A stretch of DNA of 33,241 nt from a virus, in IMG/VR virus record IMGVR_UViG_3300038760_000027, positions 1 through 33,241 of that record; one strand, 5' to 3'. Of this stretch, positions 1-7,494 are shown piece by piece. The notes under the pieces were generated by a model that saw only the letters and a program-made list of their open reading frames with translations, searched no databases and was not told where the DNA came from. Positions within the stretch are counted from its first letter, which is position 1, and each line of letters starts with the position of its first letter. The position numbers and the translations under genes are program-made.

Positions 1-141
1 AAAGTATTGTAGGTCAATGACCTCAGCTCTCTTATCGTAGACACGTACAGCCAACCAGTCTCCCTCAGTGTTATGAACAACACCAAAGGAGCAATAGTTA
101 AGGCTGCAGAGTCCTATGAGTAGAGCGAATAGTTCACTCAT
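1..141 (-). CDS. Hypothetical small protein, 3' end cut by window edge
   Basis: An ATG at 141 opens a frame of 47 codons that runs off the left edge without a stop. The start overlaps the stop of the upstream gene as ATGA, a typical coupling arrangement. The N-terminus is hydrophobic (FALLIGLCSLNYC) and could be a signal or anchor segment, followed by a more polar stretch with WLAVRVYDKR. I do not recognise a family. Its position behind the large terminase gene is where T7-like phages keep small late genes of unknown role. No lipobox is convincing, so I do not call it a spanin. Confidence 0.5.
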   Translation of the reverse strand, partial: MSELFALLIGLCSLNYCSFGVVHNTEGDWLAVRVYDKRAEVIDLQYF

Positions 142-341
142 ATTGAACCATCCTTAACACACTCGTACTTATACAACCTAATACCATTACCTACACCAAA
201 CCTTTGAGCTATCATCAGCTTAAATTCAGGTGAGTTAATGAATGTGTCACACTTATCTTTAGACCAGAACTCTATGTAGTCATAGGTCTTGGAATACTCT
301 GCTCCATTTAGTGCTAGGAACATGAACATAATCTTGAACAT
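138..341 (-). CDS. Hypothetical 67-aa protein downstream of large terminase
   Basis: The frame starts at an ATG preceded by a good Shine-Dalgarno sequence (GAGGATTCCGT then ATG). The first 13 residues (MFKIMFMFLALNG) are hydrophobic and could be a short signal or membrane anchor. The rest is polar, with aromatic residues and two cysteines. It lies just behind a promoter-like repeat at 361-381 and is coupled by ATGA to the next, truncated gene. I do not recognise the family. Its place corresponds to the T7 gene 19.5 region, but I see no sequence similarity that would justify that name. Confidence 0.6.
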   Translation of the reverse strand: MFKIMFMFLALNGAEYSKTYDYIEFWSKDKCDTFINSPEFKLMIAQRFGVGNGIRLYKYECVKDGSI

Positions 342-360
342 ACGGAATCCTCTAGTTTTT

Positions 361-381
361 ATACTAAAGGGTACGCATTGC
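361..381 (-). promoter_or_regulatory. Promoter-like repeat, copy 1 (after large terminase stop)
   Basis: On the minus strand the sequence directly after the terminase stop codon reads GCAATGCGTACCCTTTAGTA, followed by T. The same core occurs at 27725-27747 and 31812-31835, with a shorter match at 22138-22151. Copies sit in intergenic gaps right behind stop codons, which fits promoters for the phage's own RNA polymerase. The AATGCGTACCC part resembles the Syn5 phage polymerase promoter (ATTGGGCACCCGTAA, recalled from the literature). Function and direction are inferred. Confidence 0.55.
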
Positions 382-2136
382 CTATATGTTAGTGGTCCAG
401 TTCTTATTACTATTGTGTTTGTGGTCGAACATACCTAAGAATTTATCCAGTTCTATCTGCTGTAATTCAGCATCATGTTCAGCCATCAGGTCCTCTACAT
501 CTCTATTCATGAGCTCAGAGTAATAGGCCACTGCCATGGACAATACGTCTAACCTATCGTCTTTAGCTAAGGCCCCACGTTCTCGTGTCATACGTGTCAT
601 TTGATAGAACAACTGATACCTAACATCAGGCTCTCTTAAGTCTTCCTCAAATAGGTTCGAGTTAACTACCAGTCTGTGTTGGTTCATGATGGGCTCTAGC
701 GTATCGATGATACGAGCTTCCTTCTGACCAATACTCCGGTTCTCTTCTATCTGACATGGATGTATTCTCTTTAAGTAAGGCATGAAGAGTTGACTGAACA
801 TACCATCACCAAAGTTAGACTCAGTACCCACGAAGTTAACTTTCTCTTCACGAGCAATATGAGCTAGTTTGGTAAGTGTCTCTGTAGAGTAACCATCTTT
901 AAACCCACCCATCCTGCGAAGGTATAGGTAGCCATTAAGCATCTTCAAGACAACAAAGGAAGTTTCATCAGCTCCTCTACCAGAGGGGTCAATCCACATA
1001 ACTGAATGTGAGTATGGGATGAAGTCCTTATGTACAAACATTGGCTTATGTAACCTATCACCGGCTAAACCAGAGTTAGGGATATCATTAAGTATCTGTT
1101 CAGTACCACTGCCCCATGAAATCTTCACTGGAGCTATCTCACTGTCTATATCCATTACAACTAAATCAGAGAGCTTAAGGGGATACCTATCACCATCACT
1201 AATCGATGTATCAAGCATAAACTGTAGAGCAAACCCAGAGCGACCATTAGAAGCTTCACGCTCCAATAGGTCCTGCTCGTCAAACCTCAGTTCATCTACC
1301 GGTTGCCCATACTTACTATGATGTGGGCTCTCAGCTAACAAAGGGTTATCTATAAGTCTGTCTACAATGAAAGGTGCAAGCTTAGGACCGTACAGTTCTA
1401 CCTGTTCAGGTTTAGGATATCTGGCAGTCCAAATTCTCTGCTCATAACCACGCTCACCTAATACGTTGTATAGCGACATCTCTGTTTGAGGTGTTCCTAA
1501 GTAACGAATGAACCCACCTGGCTTCAGGATAGAGTCAAATTCCTTTACAGCTTCTGCAAGTTTATCTCTCATCATTTGAGTAAGAGAGTTATTCTGTACC
1601 TCGATATCATCGGGAATGATAACGTCTGCACGTGAACCTGACAGCTGACCGGTAATACCTAAAGATTTAACTGAAGGTGCATGGTCAGGTGTAGCAGGAC
1701 CAACATCGAAAGCTACACTAGAGTCACGCTGACCGTTCTTAGCTTTGAGCTCATGCAGTATCGGCATCTCTGCTATGAGTCGTTTAGTAAAGGATGAGAA
1801 GTCATCTGCTCTGTTCTTACTGGCAGAGACTACTAGCATCTTTATCTGTGGGTTACGTAGTAATATCCAACATACGAATGCTGAAGTAATCCAAGACTTC
1901 CCGACACCACGGAAAGCCATGATTATAGTTCTACGTTTACCGTACTGCAGGTAGTGGGCTATGTCGTATTGTACTGGTGTAGGTTCCGGTAACCCAAGGT
2001 GCATCCAAGTTACATATAGAAAATTCCTAAAGTCATCTAATATTGGGTCACCATATTGCTTAGTTAGGAATGACTCATCTTTAACTAGAGGCTTGTTCAT
2101 CTGCTTCATTAAAAGGTAGGGAGTATACGTTCTCAC
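382..2136 (-). CDS. terL: Terminase large subunit (T7 gp19-like)
   Basis: ATP-driven DNA packaging motor and nuclease that fills the procapsid through the portal and cuts the concatemer. The 584-aa length matches T7 gp19 (586 aa). The Walker A motif AFRGVGKS is near residues 74-81 and the Walker B-like strand DVIIPDDIEV near 171-180. T7-like blocks follow: SVKSLGITGQLSGSRAD, YLGTPQTEM, WIDPSGRGADET (nuclease acidic residue), ESNFGDGMF and KDDRLDVL. The chosen start is a GTG preceded by AAAGGG at suitable spacing. ATGs at 2109 and 2100 are alternatives. All three overlap the small terminase gene, suggesting coupling. A promoter-like repeat follows the stop codon. Confidence 0.97.
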   Translation of the reverse strand: MRTYTPYLLMKQMNKPLVKDESFLTKQYGDPILDDFRNFLYVTWMHLGLPEPTPVQYDIAHYLQYGKRRTIIMAFRGVGKSWITSAFVCWILLRNPQIKMLVVSASKNRADDFSSFTKRLIAEMPILHELKAKNGQRDSSVAFDVGPATPDHAPSVKSLGITGQLSGSRADVIIPDDIEVQNNSLTQMMRDKLAEAVKEFDSILKPGGFIRYLGTPQTEMSLYNVLGERGYEQRIWTARYPKPEQVELYGPKLAPFIVDRLIDNPLLAESPHHSKYGQPVDELRFDEQDLLEREASNGRSGFALQFMLDTSISDGDRYPLKLSDLVVMDIDSEIAPVKISWGSGTEQILNDIPNSGLAGDRLHKPMFVHKDFIPYSHSVMWIDPSGRGADETSFVVLKMLNGYLYLRRMGGFKDGYSTETLTKLAHIAREEKVNFVGTESNFGDGMFSQLFMPYLKRIHPCQIEENRSIGQKEARIIDTLEPIMNQHRLVVNSNLFEEDLREPDVRYQLFYQMTRMTRERGALAKDDRLDVLSMAVAYYSELMNRDVEDLMAEHDAELQQIELDKFLGMFDHKHNSNKNWTTNI

Positions 2137-2305
2137 TTAACCCTTTAAGCTTTTTGTTATCTGACGTGGCTTCTATACCACTGTCTTTAAGAAGCTCTCT
2201 CGCTTCTTTTAGTATAGCTGCAGGACACTCAGGGCCTTTGATTCGCTTTATAAGCTCATCTACCAATAGGTCATGCAAACTAATCATCTGTTTTGTATCT
2301 GCCAT
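2081..2305 (-). CDS. terS: Terminase small subunit (T7 gp18-like)
   Basis: Small DNA-recognition subunit that brings concatemeric DNA to the large terminase. The product is 74 aa, short compared with T7 gp18 (89 aa). It has an N-terminal helical segment (LHDLLVDELIKRIKG), then ARELLKDSGIEAT and a C-terminal SLPF motif. This is the arrangement seen in small terminases of marine T7-like phages, where LLKDNGIEA and SLPF are characteristic. The start ATG has a strong Shine-Dalgarno sequence (AAGGAG, then ACACGT). The position immediately upstream of the large subunit, overlapping it, supports the call. The assignment rests on short motifs plus context. Confidence 0.8.
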   Translation of the reverse strand: MADTKQMISLHDLLVDELIKRIKGPECPAAILKEARELLKDSGIEATSDNKKLKGLSENVYSLPFNEADEQASS

Positions 2306-2315
2306 ACGTGTCTCC

Positions 2316-2567
2316 TTAGAAACTCTTACGTAATGTTTTCTGCTTTGTGATGCAAGACTTCAGTATGTTTGATACACCACCGAAACCTCCATCATTAGAG
2401 AGGGTGTTCATAAGTTTAACTTCTAGCTTAGTCTCATGGACCAACCATCCTACTGTACGCATCTCACAAGGAGCCTCATTGAGAGACTCTTTGTCGACCC
2501 AACCTGCGTCACCTGAATGGTCTAACCATGTGACTTCTACTAGAGGAAACTTCTGATACTTATTCAT
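2316..2567 (-). CDS. Conserved phage hypothetical protein, 83 aa
   Basis: A compact beta-rich protein with the pattern VEVTWLDHSGDAGWVDKESL, then MRTVGWLVHET, a run of short strands and a basic C-terminus (KQKTLRKSF). I have seen the same layout (a W-x-D opening, a GW turn, a VGWLVHE strand) in small hypothetical proteins of podoviruses and other tailed phages. No function is known to me. The start ATG lies inside the end of the holin gene (8-nt overlap) just after AAAGGTA. It sits between the lysis genes and the small terminase and is probably expressed with them. Confidence 0.7.
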   Translation of the reverse strand: MNKYQKFPLVEVTWLDHSGDAGWVDKESLNEAPCEMRTVGWLVHETKLEVKLMNTLSNDGGFGGVSNILKSCITKQKTLRKSF

Positions 2568-2922
2568 TACCTTTGGCTATCTTGAAGCCTTGTTGTTTGA
2601 AGTACCAACGTAGACCGAATGTAGCAGCTACGATTCCAAACATTACTACTTGATACCAGTAAGGCATACCTCCTACGAACTTTAACCACTCACCTGCTTT
2701 CTCTGGGTAGAACCATGCGACAACCATAGGGCTAAACCATATGATTGTTATAAGTTCATCCTTCCAGGAATATTGCATCTGGCGCATTGCTTCAGTATCC
2801 CAGTCTGCTGCCTGTTGGGAACGAGCGACTGCTGCGGAAGCTTCAGCTTCCATACGTTTAGTCTTAGCACCGACCCATGTAGTGAAGATAGAGCTGACTG
2901 CTCCTATGATTGCTGTAATCAT
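2560..2922 (-). CDS. Probable 3TM-type holin
   Basis: Candidate inner-membrane pore former that would trigger lysis and release the amidase encoded at 29651-30097. The 120-aa product has a hydrophobic N-terminus (ITAIIGAVSSIFTTWVG), a charged stretch ending in WDTEAMRQMQYSWKDE, a second hydrophobic segment (LITIIWFSPMVVAWFY), then WYQVVMFGIVAATFGLRW as a third, and a basic tail. The WDTE...SWKDE...P...WYQ...G.R pattern matches the three-TM holin family described for gene transfer agents and many marine phages. A strong AGGAG precedes the ATG, and the start overlaps the previous stop as TAATG. It is the better of the two holin candidates in this cluster. Confidence 0.75.
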   Translation of the reverse strand: MITAIIGAVSSIFTTWVGAKTKRMEAEASAAVARSQQAADWDTEAMRQMQYSWKDELITIIWFSPMVVAWFYPEKAGEWLKFVGGMPYWYQVVMFGIVAATFGLRWYFKQQGFKIAKGNE

Positions 2923-3143
2923 TAATTACTCCTACGTCTGGTTACTTCAAGTTTGTACATCTTGACTCTCCAGTACCAGTTGATTGATATTGTTGTCACG
3001 AGAGAAACTCCCGCAATCAATACACCAACTGCTGCTGCATGATGGTCAAGGTAATCCATAACACAAGCACCTAAGCTTGTGCATACAGTAATGGCTTCAC
3101 CCACCTTTACTATTACTTCTTGATGAGTTGATAGGTCAGCCAT
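2922..3143 (-). CDS. Small membrane protein, class II holin-like
   Basis: A 73-aa protein with a moderately hydrophobic N-terminal half (VGEAITVCTSLGACVM), a clear transmembrane segment (AAAVGVLIAGVSLVTTISINWYW) and a strongly basic C-terminus (RVKMYKLEVTRRRSN). The IGVLIG-like segment followed by NWYWR and a basic tail is typical of small HP1-type phage holins. It overlaps its upstream neighbour (stop at 3143) and its downstream neighbour, the 3TM protein, by single bases. It may be a holin, an antiholin, or an accessory to the 3TM protein. The sequence alone does not decide. Confidence 0.65.
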   Translation of the reverse strand: MADLSTHQEVIVKVGEAITVCTSLGACVMDYLDHHAAAVGVLIAGVSLVTTISINWYWRVKMYKLEVTRRRSN

Positions 3144-3370
3144 TAATTAAATCCTTTAGATAGTAAGTCGTGTTTACCTTCGTCATGCTCTATGTGTCTT
3201 CTGCAGTGGTCTTCATCCACGAAGTCCAACAACCAACAAACAAAACGACATGGCTTGCAATCCGGATGTTTCCCCATCCGTGAGGATAGGGTTTCATCAG
3301 GGTCACCTGCAAATATCGTATTGATTAATTGGTCGATGGACACCAGTAGATTTAGAAAGTACTTCTTCAT
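3143..3370 (-). CDS. Conserved phage hypothetical protein, 75 aa
   Basis: The N-terminus is amphipathic (MKKYFLNLLVSIDQLINTIF), followed by AGDPDETLSSRMGKH, CKPCRFVCWLLDFVDEDHCRRHIEHDEGKH and a short tail. Five cysteines or histidines are clustered (CKPCRFVC, DHCRRHIEH), but no standard zinc-finger spacing is evident. Proteins with the GGDPDETISSR and CWLL..DPDHC pattern are common near lysis genes of marine and Vibrio phages, so I regard it as real. The function is unknown. The start is coupled to the preceding gene by ATGA and the stop to the next by TAATG, making it part of a tightly packed late operon. Confidence 0.7.
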   Translation of the reverse strand: MKKYFLNLLVSIDQLINTIFAGDPDETLSSRMGKHPDCKPCRFVCWLLDFVDEDHCRRHIEHDEGKHDLLSKGFN

Positions 3371-4017
3371 TCAGGCACTACAGGTTCTTCAGTAACAATG
3401 TCAGAAGGTATGAAGCTCATTAACTGGTCTAGGTATACCTGCTTAGTTTCATTGATAGTTGAACCTTCACAAACATCTACAGCAGCTTTACCTCCCAACC
3501 TGATAGCTCTAACAGCATCCAACACTTGGTTGTATTGTTCACCGGAAGTGATAATACTTTCTGCAGCTTCAGTGTTAGTTAAGCCACTGGCATCAGCCCA
3601 AGAGGAAACTGCAAGAGGAGCTATAGGTTTAGGGTCAGCTTCAGCTAACCACTCTTTCGCTACACCATAAGCTCGACTATATTCTTCATCAATCAGTGGG
3701 TACGCTGCAAAGTAAGAACGAACATTACCTGCGGTTACATCGATGTCGCTCTTTGCTTGTTCCCTTTGATTTGTTTCCTTCGCCACAAGGTTAGGTATAT
3801 CAACTAAAGTGAATGTCCTCGTGTGTGTCTCAAAGTCATCTGTGTAGATTTCCTTCTTGCCATACACTTCTTCAACATTAACAATAGTCATTGAGTATAT
3901 GCCAAGAGCGTTTAGCTCTGCTTCCGAGAACCTACTGAATATCTGTTGAGGATATTGAGTGTCACCGATAGTCAAAGGTATTGCTTTCTTTATTACTCTG
4001 TCATTTAAATGCCACAT
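3367..4017 (-). CDS. Putative tail fibre assembly / chaperone-like protein
   Basis: A 216-aa protein directly downstream of the large adhesin gene. The N-terminal part reads as a beta-rich module (IPLTIGDTQYPQQIFSRF, ELNALGIYSM, EVYGKKEIY), followed by an alpha-helical region rich in alanine and charged residues. The phrase 'F..SEAELNALGIY' resembles proteins encoded after phage tail fibres, where residues about 1-75 describe the fibre tip and the rest acts as a chaperone. I infer a fibre-folding or attachment role from position plus this resemblance. AGGAAACTAAT precedes the ATG. The stop overlaps the next start as ATGA. Confidence 0.55.
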   Translation of the reverse strand: MWHLNDRVIKKAIPLTIGDTQYPQQIFSRFSEAELNALGIYSMTIVNVEEVYGKKEIYTDDFETHTRTFTLVDIPNLVAKETNQREQAKSDIDVTAGNVRSYFAAYPLIDEEYSRAYGVAKEWLAEADPKPIAPLAVSSWADASGLTNTEAAESIITSGEQYNQVLDAVRAIRLGGKAAVDVCEGSTINETKQVYLDQLMSFIPSDIVTEEPVVPE

Positions 4018-4032
4018 ATTAGTTTCCTATTG

Positions 4033-6390
4033 TTAGGTTCCAAGTTGTCCCCCGTTCTTTTTGACTCCCCACCAGATATGCACTTTGGCGGAATTACCAT
4101 ACGTTGTATTCCTGTACTTAATCCCATTACTCACAAAATCTAAGGTCCGACCTGTAACTGATGCTTCTGCGGATGTCTCATTGGCTAGGAGTCCTGCTGT
4201 TGTTGGGTTGTATGTATCTCTTGCTTGGTCGAGCATATCCCAGTGTTCTGAACCAGACGTTGCTTTTGAGCAGAAAAACAACAATTCATCACTCGGAATA
4301 AACGTACCGTCAGCACTTCCATTACCTGTGTATGACCCACCCGCGAAGACATCACCGAATTTGAAGCAGTAGGCTACAATCGTGCCGCCACTTCGATTAA
4401 CGGCATTTGCTGTGCCTACACTAAATACACTTGACGTTGGTGCTGTGTCGTTCCAAACAGTATTTAAATCACTTGTTGCGTCTGTTGAATTGAGTGTTAA
4501 ATAGTCTGTTTTAGGTGCGGTTGTATTACTAGCATGATAAGTAATCCATCCATTTGCATTAGCTCTTTCTTTAACAATTATCAAATCAGGCGCTTCTGCC
4601 AGTCCGTGCCCTATTGTCGCGGCAACGCCTGTACCTGTATAAGTGACAATCGAAAAGTTAATGCCATCTGTTGCGACAGTGCTTGTAATAGTACCATCTG
4701 TATTAGATGAGCCACTTGTATTGTCTGCGAGGATGTTGAGTGACCAGTAGTCACTACCACTGTCATTAAAACCTGCTTGGCTTCCCACAGTAAAACCATC
4801 CACATCGAAAGAGACTAATGTTTCTGCTGTAGAACTTTCTGCATCTGTGGTATTCGGTTCTATGAAATTAGTAACGCCTCGAACACTGTCAGTTAAATGG
4901 TGATTCCTTGCCAAATCTCTATCTTTCACCCAAGTAAAATCAGGTTGAAACCCAACACCTGTTATTGCATTACCACCACTACCAATAGCAACACCATCAC
5001 CTGTATATAAAACGATGTTGGCATTGTCCTGTGGCTTTAGGTTATCAGGTGCGGGAAGGTTGGCGGAGGATATTTGTTTTGCGCCTGTTGGTGTTGTTTC
5101 CCAATCATCAGAATCAATATATAAATCTGCCGATGCTGGCCCAGTGGGAGACTGATACCAAAGATTAATTACATAATTGCCACTTAGATTTGTATATGCC
5201 GCCGTTCCTGAATTTTGGATAACACCTTCATTATAAAAATATATACTGTTGTTTTTCACAAGAACGCCTATGCGCTCATTATCGGTGTAGGTGTCTCCAT
5301 ACGAAGTGGCGGTATTGTTTTGCTCTTTTGTGCCTGTGCTGTTATATCCAGCACCTATAGGACTGTAACCTCCTTCCCTTCGTATTGCCCCTGTATTGTT
5401 GTTTGCGGGAGTAACACCAATATGAAAAGCAGTCCCTGAATCAGTTACCTCAACTTCAAAATAATAGCCATCAGAATCATCACTAGGGAAAGGCATTGTT
5501 CCGTCAACACCTCTGTCAAAGATAGAGACTTGATTCCCAACAGCATAAGATTTATTGCCATTAGTTAATGTTGCGCCAGTGCCTTTGCTCAAAGCATTCA
5601 ATGTCGCATGATTATCAACAGGCGTGTCACCCGTAAAACTTCCCGCGACTAAACTGTTTCCAGTCCAGTCGTTGCTATTGCCTGATTGGTCGTATATCGT
5701 TGCAGTAGTATCAGGTGTGCTTGCTCTATCGTCGTTGAAGTCAAGACTAAATCCATTAGTGCCAAAGGTTAAGCCACTTGTATCACTTGCTACCCACTTG
5801 CCTGTGTCGGCTGATTCGTGACCGAAGTCGCTTGCTGTTAAAGCTAGGCCATCAATGAAGTCTACTTTTCCCCAATACCCCCCAGATATATTTCCCGGAG
5901 TGCCCCGTGAGCCTATGTGATGAGCATTGTTTGAGTTGCATCTGGAATCATAATTAAGTGATGGCTGGTCATTAAGTAGCCAAGAAGTAACTTCTTCACC
6001 ATCAACATATAACTTACACTCAGGCACAGTTGAGTCATAGGCAACAACAACATTATACCAATGGTTTACATCCCTGTATAAAGCATTAGTTTGTATGCGC
6101 ATGTCTTCAACACCGCCTACTTCATCGACTATCTGTAAGTATCCAGTACCAGTAAAATCTATTTGAAACCGATTACTGTTATCAACGTACGCCCCATTAA
6201 AAACATAGGTTGAGCCTGCATAAACTTCACGTTTTATCCATGTGGATATTGTCCATGTTTTCCTATTCCCCGAAGCCCCGAATGTTCTAGTTATGTAGTC
6301 AGCACTGTCATCCAACACAAGAGACTTGCCTGTGTATGTGCCTCGGTCTATGCCACGAGTAGGGTTACCCTGAAAGAAGTTATTCAGCAT
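4033..6390 (-). CDS. Large tail adhesin / receptor-binding protein (LamG, SPRY-like and repeat domains)
   Basis: Probable host-recognition protein of 785 aa. Residues about 20-205 form a LamG/concanavalin-like domain (WTISTWIKRE, FQIDFTGTGYLQI, HWYNVVVAYD, CKLYVDGEEVTSW). Residues about 300-435 look like a SPRY-like domain (GYYFEVEV, FHIGVTP, ERIGVLVKNNSIYFY). The C-terminal 330 residues contain related modules (GVGFQPDFTWVKDRD with NHHLTDSVRG and SFDVDGFTVGS; then GLAEAPDLIIVKER) of a type common in marine phage fibres. The start overlaps the stop of the short fibre gene as TAATG, so the two are co-translated. I infer that this protein attaches to the T7-type fibre base encoded upstream. Confidence 0.8.
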   Translation of the reverse strand: MLNNFFQGNPTRGIDRGTYTGKSLVLDDSADYITRTFGASGNRKTWTISTWIKREVYAGSTYVFNGAYVDNSNRFQIDFTGTGYLQIVDEVGGVEDMRIQTNALYRDVNHWYNVVVAYDSTVPECKLYVDGEEVTSWLLNDQPSLNYDSRCNSNNAHHIGSRGTPGNISGGYWGKVDFIDGLALTASDFGHESADTGKWVASDTSGLTFGTNGFSLDFNDDRASTPDTTATIYDQSGNSNDWTGNSLVAGSFTGDTPVDNHATLNALSKGTGATLTNGNKSYAVGNQVSIFDRGVDGTMPFPSDDSDGYYFEVEVTDSGTAFHIGVTPANNNTGAIRREGGYSPIGAGYNSTGTKEQNNTATSYGDTYTDNERIGVLVKNNSIYFYNEGVIQNSGTAAYTNLSGNYVINLWYQSPTGPASADLYIDSDDWETTPTGAKQISSANLPAPDNLKPQDNANIVLYTGDGVAIGSGGNAITGVGFQPDFTWVKDRDLARNHHLTDSVRGVTNFIEPNTTDAESSTAETLVSFDVDGFTVGSQAGFNDSGSDYWSLNILADNTSGSSNTDGTITSTVATDGINFSIVTYTGTGVAATIGHGLAEAPDLIIVKERANANGWITYHASNTTAPKTDYLTLNSTDATSDLNTVWNDTAPTSSVFSVGTANAVNRSGGTIVAYCFKFGDVFAGGSYTGNGSADGTFIPSDELLFFCSKATSGSEHWDMLDQARDTYNPTTAGLLANETSAEASVTGRTLDFVSNGIKYRNTTYGNSAKVHIWWGVKKNGGQLGT

Positions 6391-7427
6391 TACGATAATG
6401 CCCTTGAGATTTCTATCATTGCTTTAGTTTCTCCATTAGGAACAACATATGAAATTAAGTAAGTACCTGCTGTACTTAACTCCGTAGCTGCATCAGCAGG
6501 AGCTTCAACTGTTGCTGCATTGATTGTGATTGTTTGAGGAGTAGTGTTAACCAGTTTGATTGTGCCACTACGACCTACAGTGATATTAGTAAATACTAAT
6601 TCATCAGTCCCTGCAGGAGTCCATGTGAAATGAGTGGAAGCATTCATGTCGAATGACCCATCGTTGTCTGCAAGTGTTGCTGTGGTTTGAGGAACAGTGA
6701 ATACATTTATAGTACCTACCTGCGCTCCACTAACACCATCAGCTCCTGCTGCACCTGTAGCTCCAGTATCTCCAGTAATACCTTGGATACCTTGTGAGCC
6801 TGTAGCTCCAGTATCACCAGTTAAGCCAGTTGCTCCAGTGTCGCCTGTAAGACCTCTAATGTTTCCTATAGATGCACCCCAAGCTCCACCAGTCTTAATA
6901 CCATAGACATCCCAGTTGGTAATGTTGATATACATATCACCATCGTTACCATCGGAGACATCAACAGGCGCACCTGCTTGTGTAATCCATACAGTAGCAT
7001 TAGCGTTTTCTAAATCTGTTCCTGCAGTGTTCCACCGGAGATGTTGAAGTGCTGTAGGTGTAGGTAGTACTGTACCAACACTAGAGTTAGGAGCTGTGAT
7101 TTGTAATCCTGCTCCATCGATTAACTCTTGTACGATATAAAATAATTGGTTTGAATCTAAATCAAGAGTAGCTTCGTTTAAGTTAGTAGCATCTTGATAG
7201 TCAACTACACGAGCTGACCTTGAGGTTGTTCTGCCTATCCTGAAGTTAACTGCATTAACAACTGCAGGACTTATTTGAATTTGTGTATCACTTATCCAAG
7301 TGAAACTTATAGAAGCATCAGTATCTGTATTAGTTACCGCTACATCGTTACGTGATATAAATGGAAATTGCACTGACCATAGTAAGGTAGAGCCATCACC
7401 AACTTCATCATTAAATGAATTTGCCAT
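6390..7427 (-). CDS. Tail fibre protein with T7 gp17 N-terminal domain and collagen-like repeats
   Basis: Adaptor that fixes fibres to the tail. The N-terminal 150 residues follow the T7 tail-fibre N-terminal domain pattern ([54 protein letters not shown]). Then comes a WRWNT-like linker, a segment with [14 protein letters not shown], about 16 collagen-like Gly-X-Y triplets ([10 protein letters not shown] repeated) and a beta-rich C-terminus. I place the start at 7427 because AGGAAAACAC precedes that ATG. The longer frame to a GTG at 7463 would run through the terminator hairpin at 7441-7468. At 345 aa it is much shorter than T7 gp17 (553 aa); the receptor-binding part appears moved to the next gene. 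Confidence 0.88.
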   Translation of the reverse strand: MANSFNDEVGDGSTLLWSVQFPFISRNDVAVTNTDTDASISFTWISDTQIQISPAVVNAVNFRIGRTTSRSARVVDYQDATNLNEATLDLDSNQLFYIVQELIDGAGLQITAPNSSVGTVLPTPTALQHLRWNTAGTDLENANATVWITQAGAPVDVSDGNDGDMYINITNWDVYGIKTGGAWGASIGNIRGLTGDTGATGLTGDTGATGSQGIQGITGDTGATGAAGADGVSGAQVGTINVFTVPQTTATLADNDGSFDMNASTHFTWTPAGTDELVFTNITVGRSGTIKLVNTTPQTITINAATVEAPADAATELSTAGTYLISYVVPNGETKAMIEISRALS

Positions 7428-7440
7428 GTGTTTTCCTATA

Positions 7441-7468
7441 AAGAGAAAAGGGGAGCATTGCACTCCCC
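7441..7468 (-). terminator. Intrinsic terminator between gp16-like and fibre genes
   Basis: On the minus strand a six-pair GGGGAG/CTCCCC stem with loop TGCAATG is followed by TTTTCTCTTT. This is a compact intrinsic terminator shape. It ends about 14 nt before the fibre start codon, so it probably tunes fibre expression instead of blocking it, or acts as an RNA-processing site. Confidence 0.65.
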
Positions 7469-7494
7469 CTATGTGGAACTAGCGTTGCACTAGT

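Noticed and set aside
3690-3710. GGGTACGC on the plus strand resembling the promoter repeat
   Set aside because: It lies inside a coding region (Ala-Tyr-Pro codons) without the TTTAGTAT extension or a stop codon next to it.
6697-6906. Plus-strand proline/valine-rich ORF
   Set aside because: It is the antisense reading of the collagen-like Gly-X-Y repeats of the fibre gene, which explains its repetitive composition.
7428-7463. Upstream GTG extension of the fibre gene
   Set aside because: It runs through a terminator hairpin, and AGGAAAACAC precedes the ATG at 7427.
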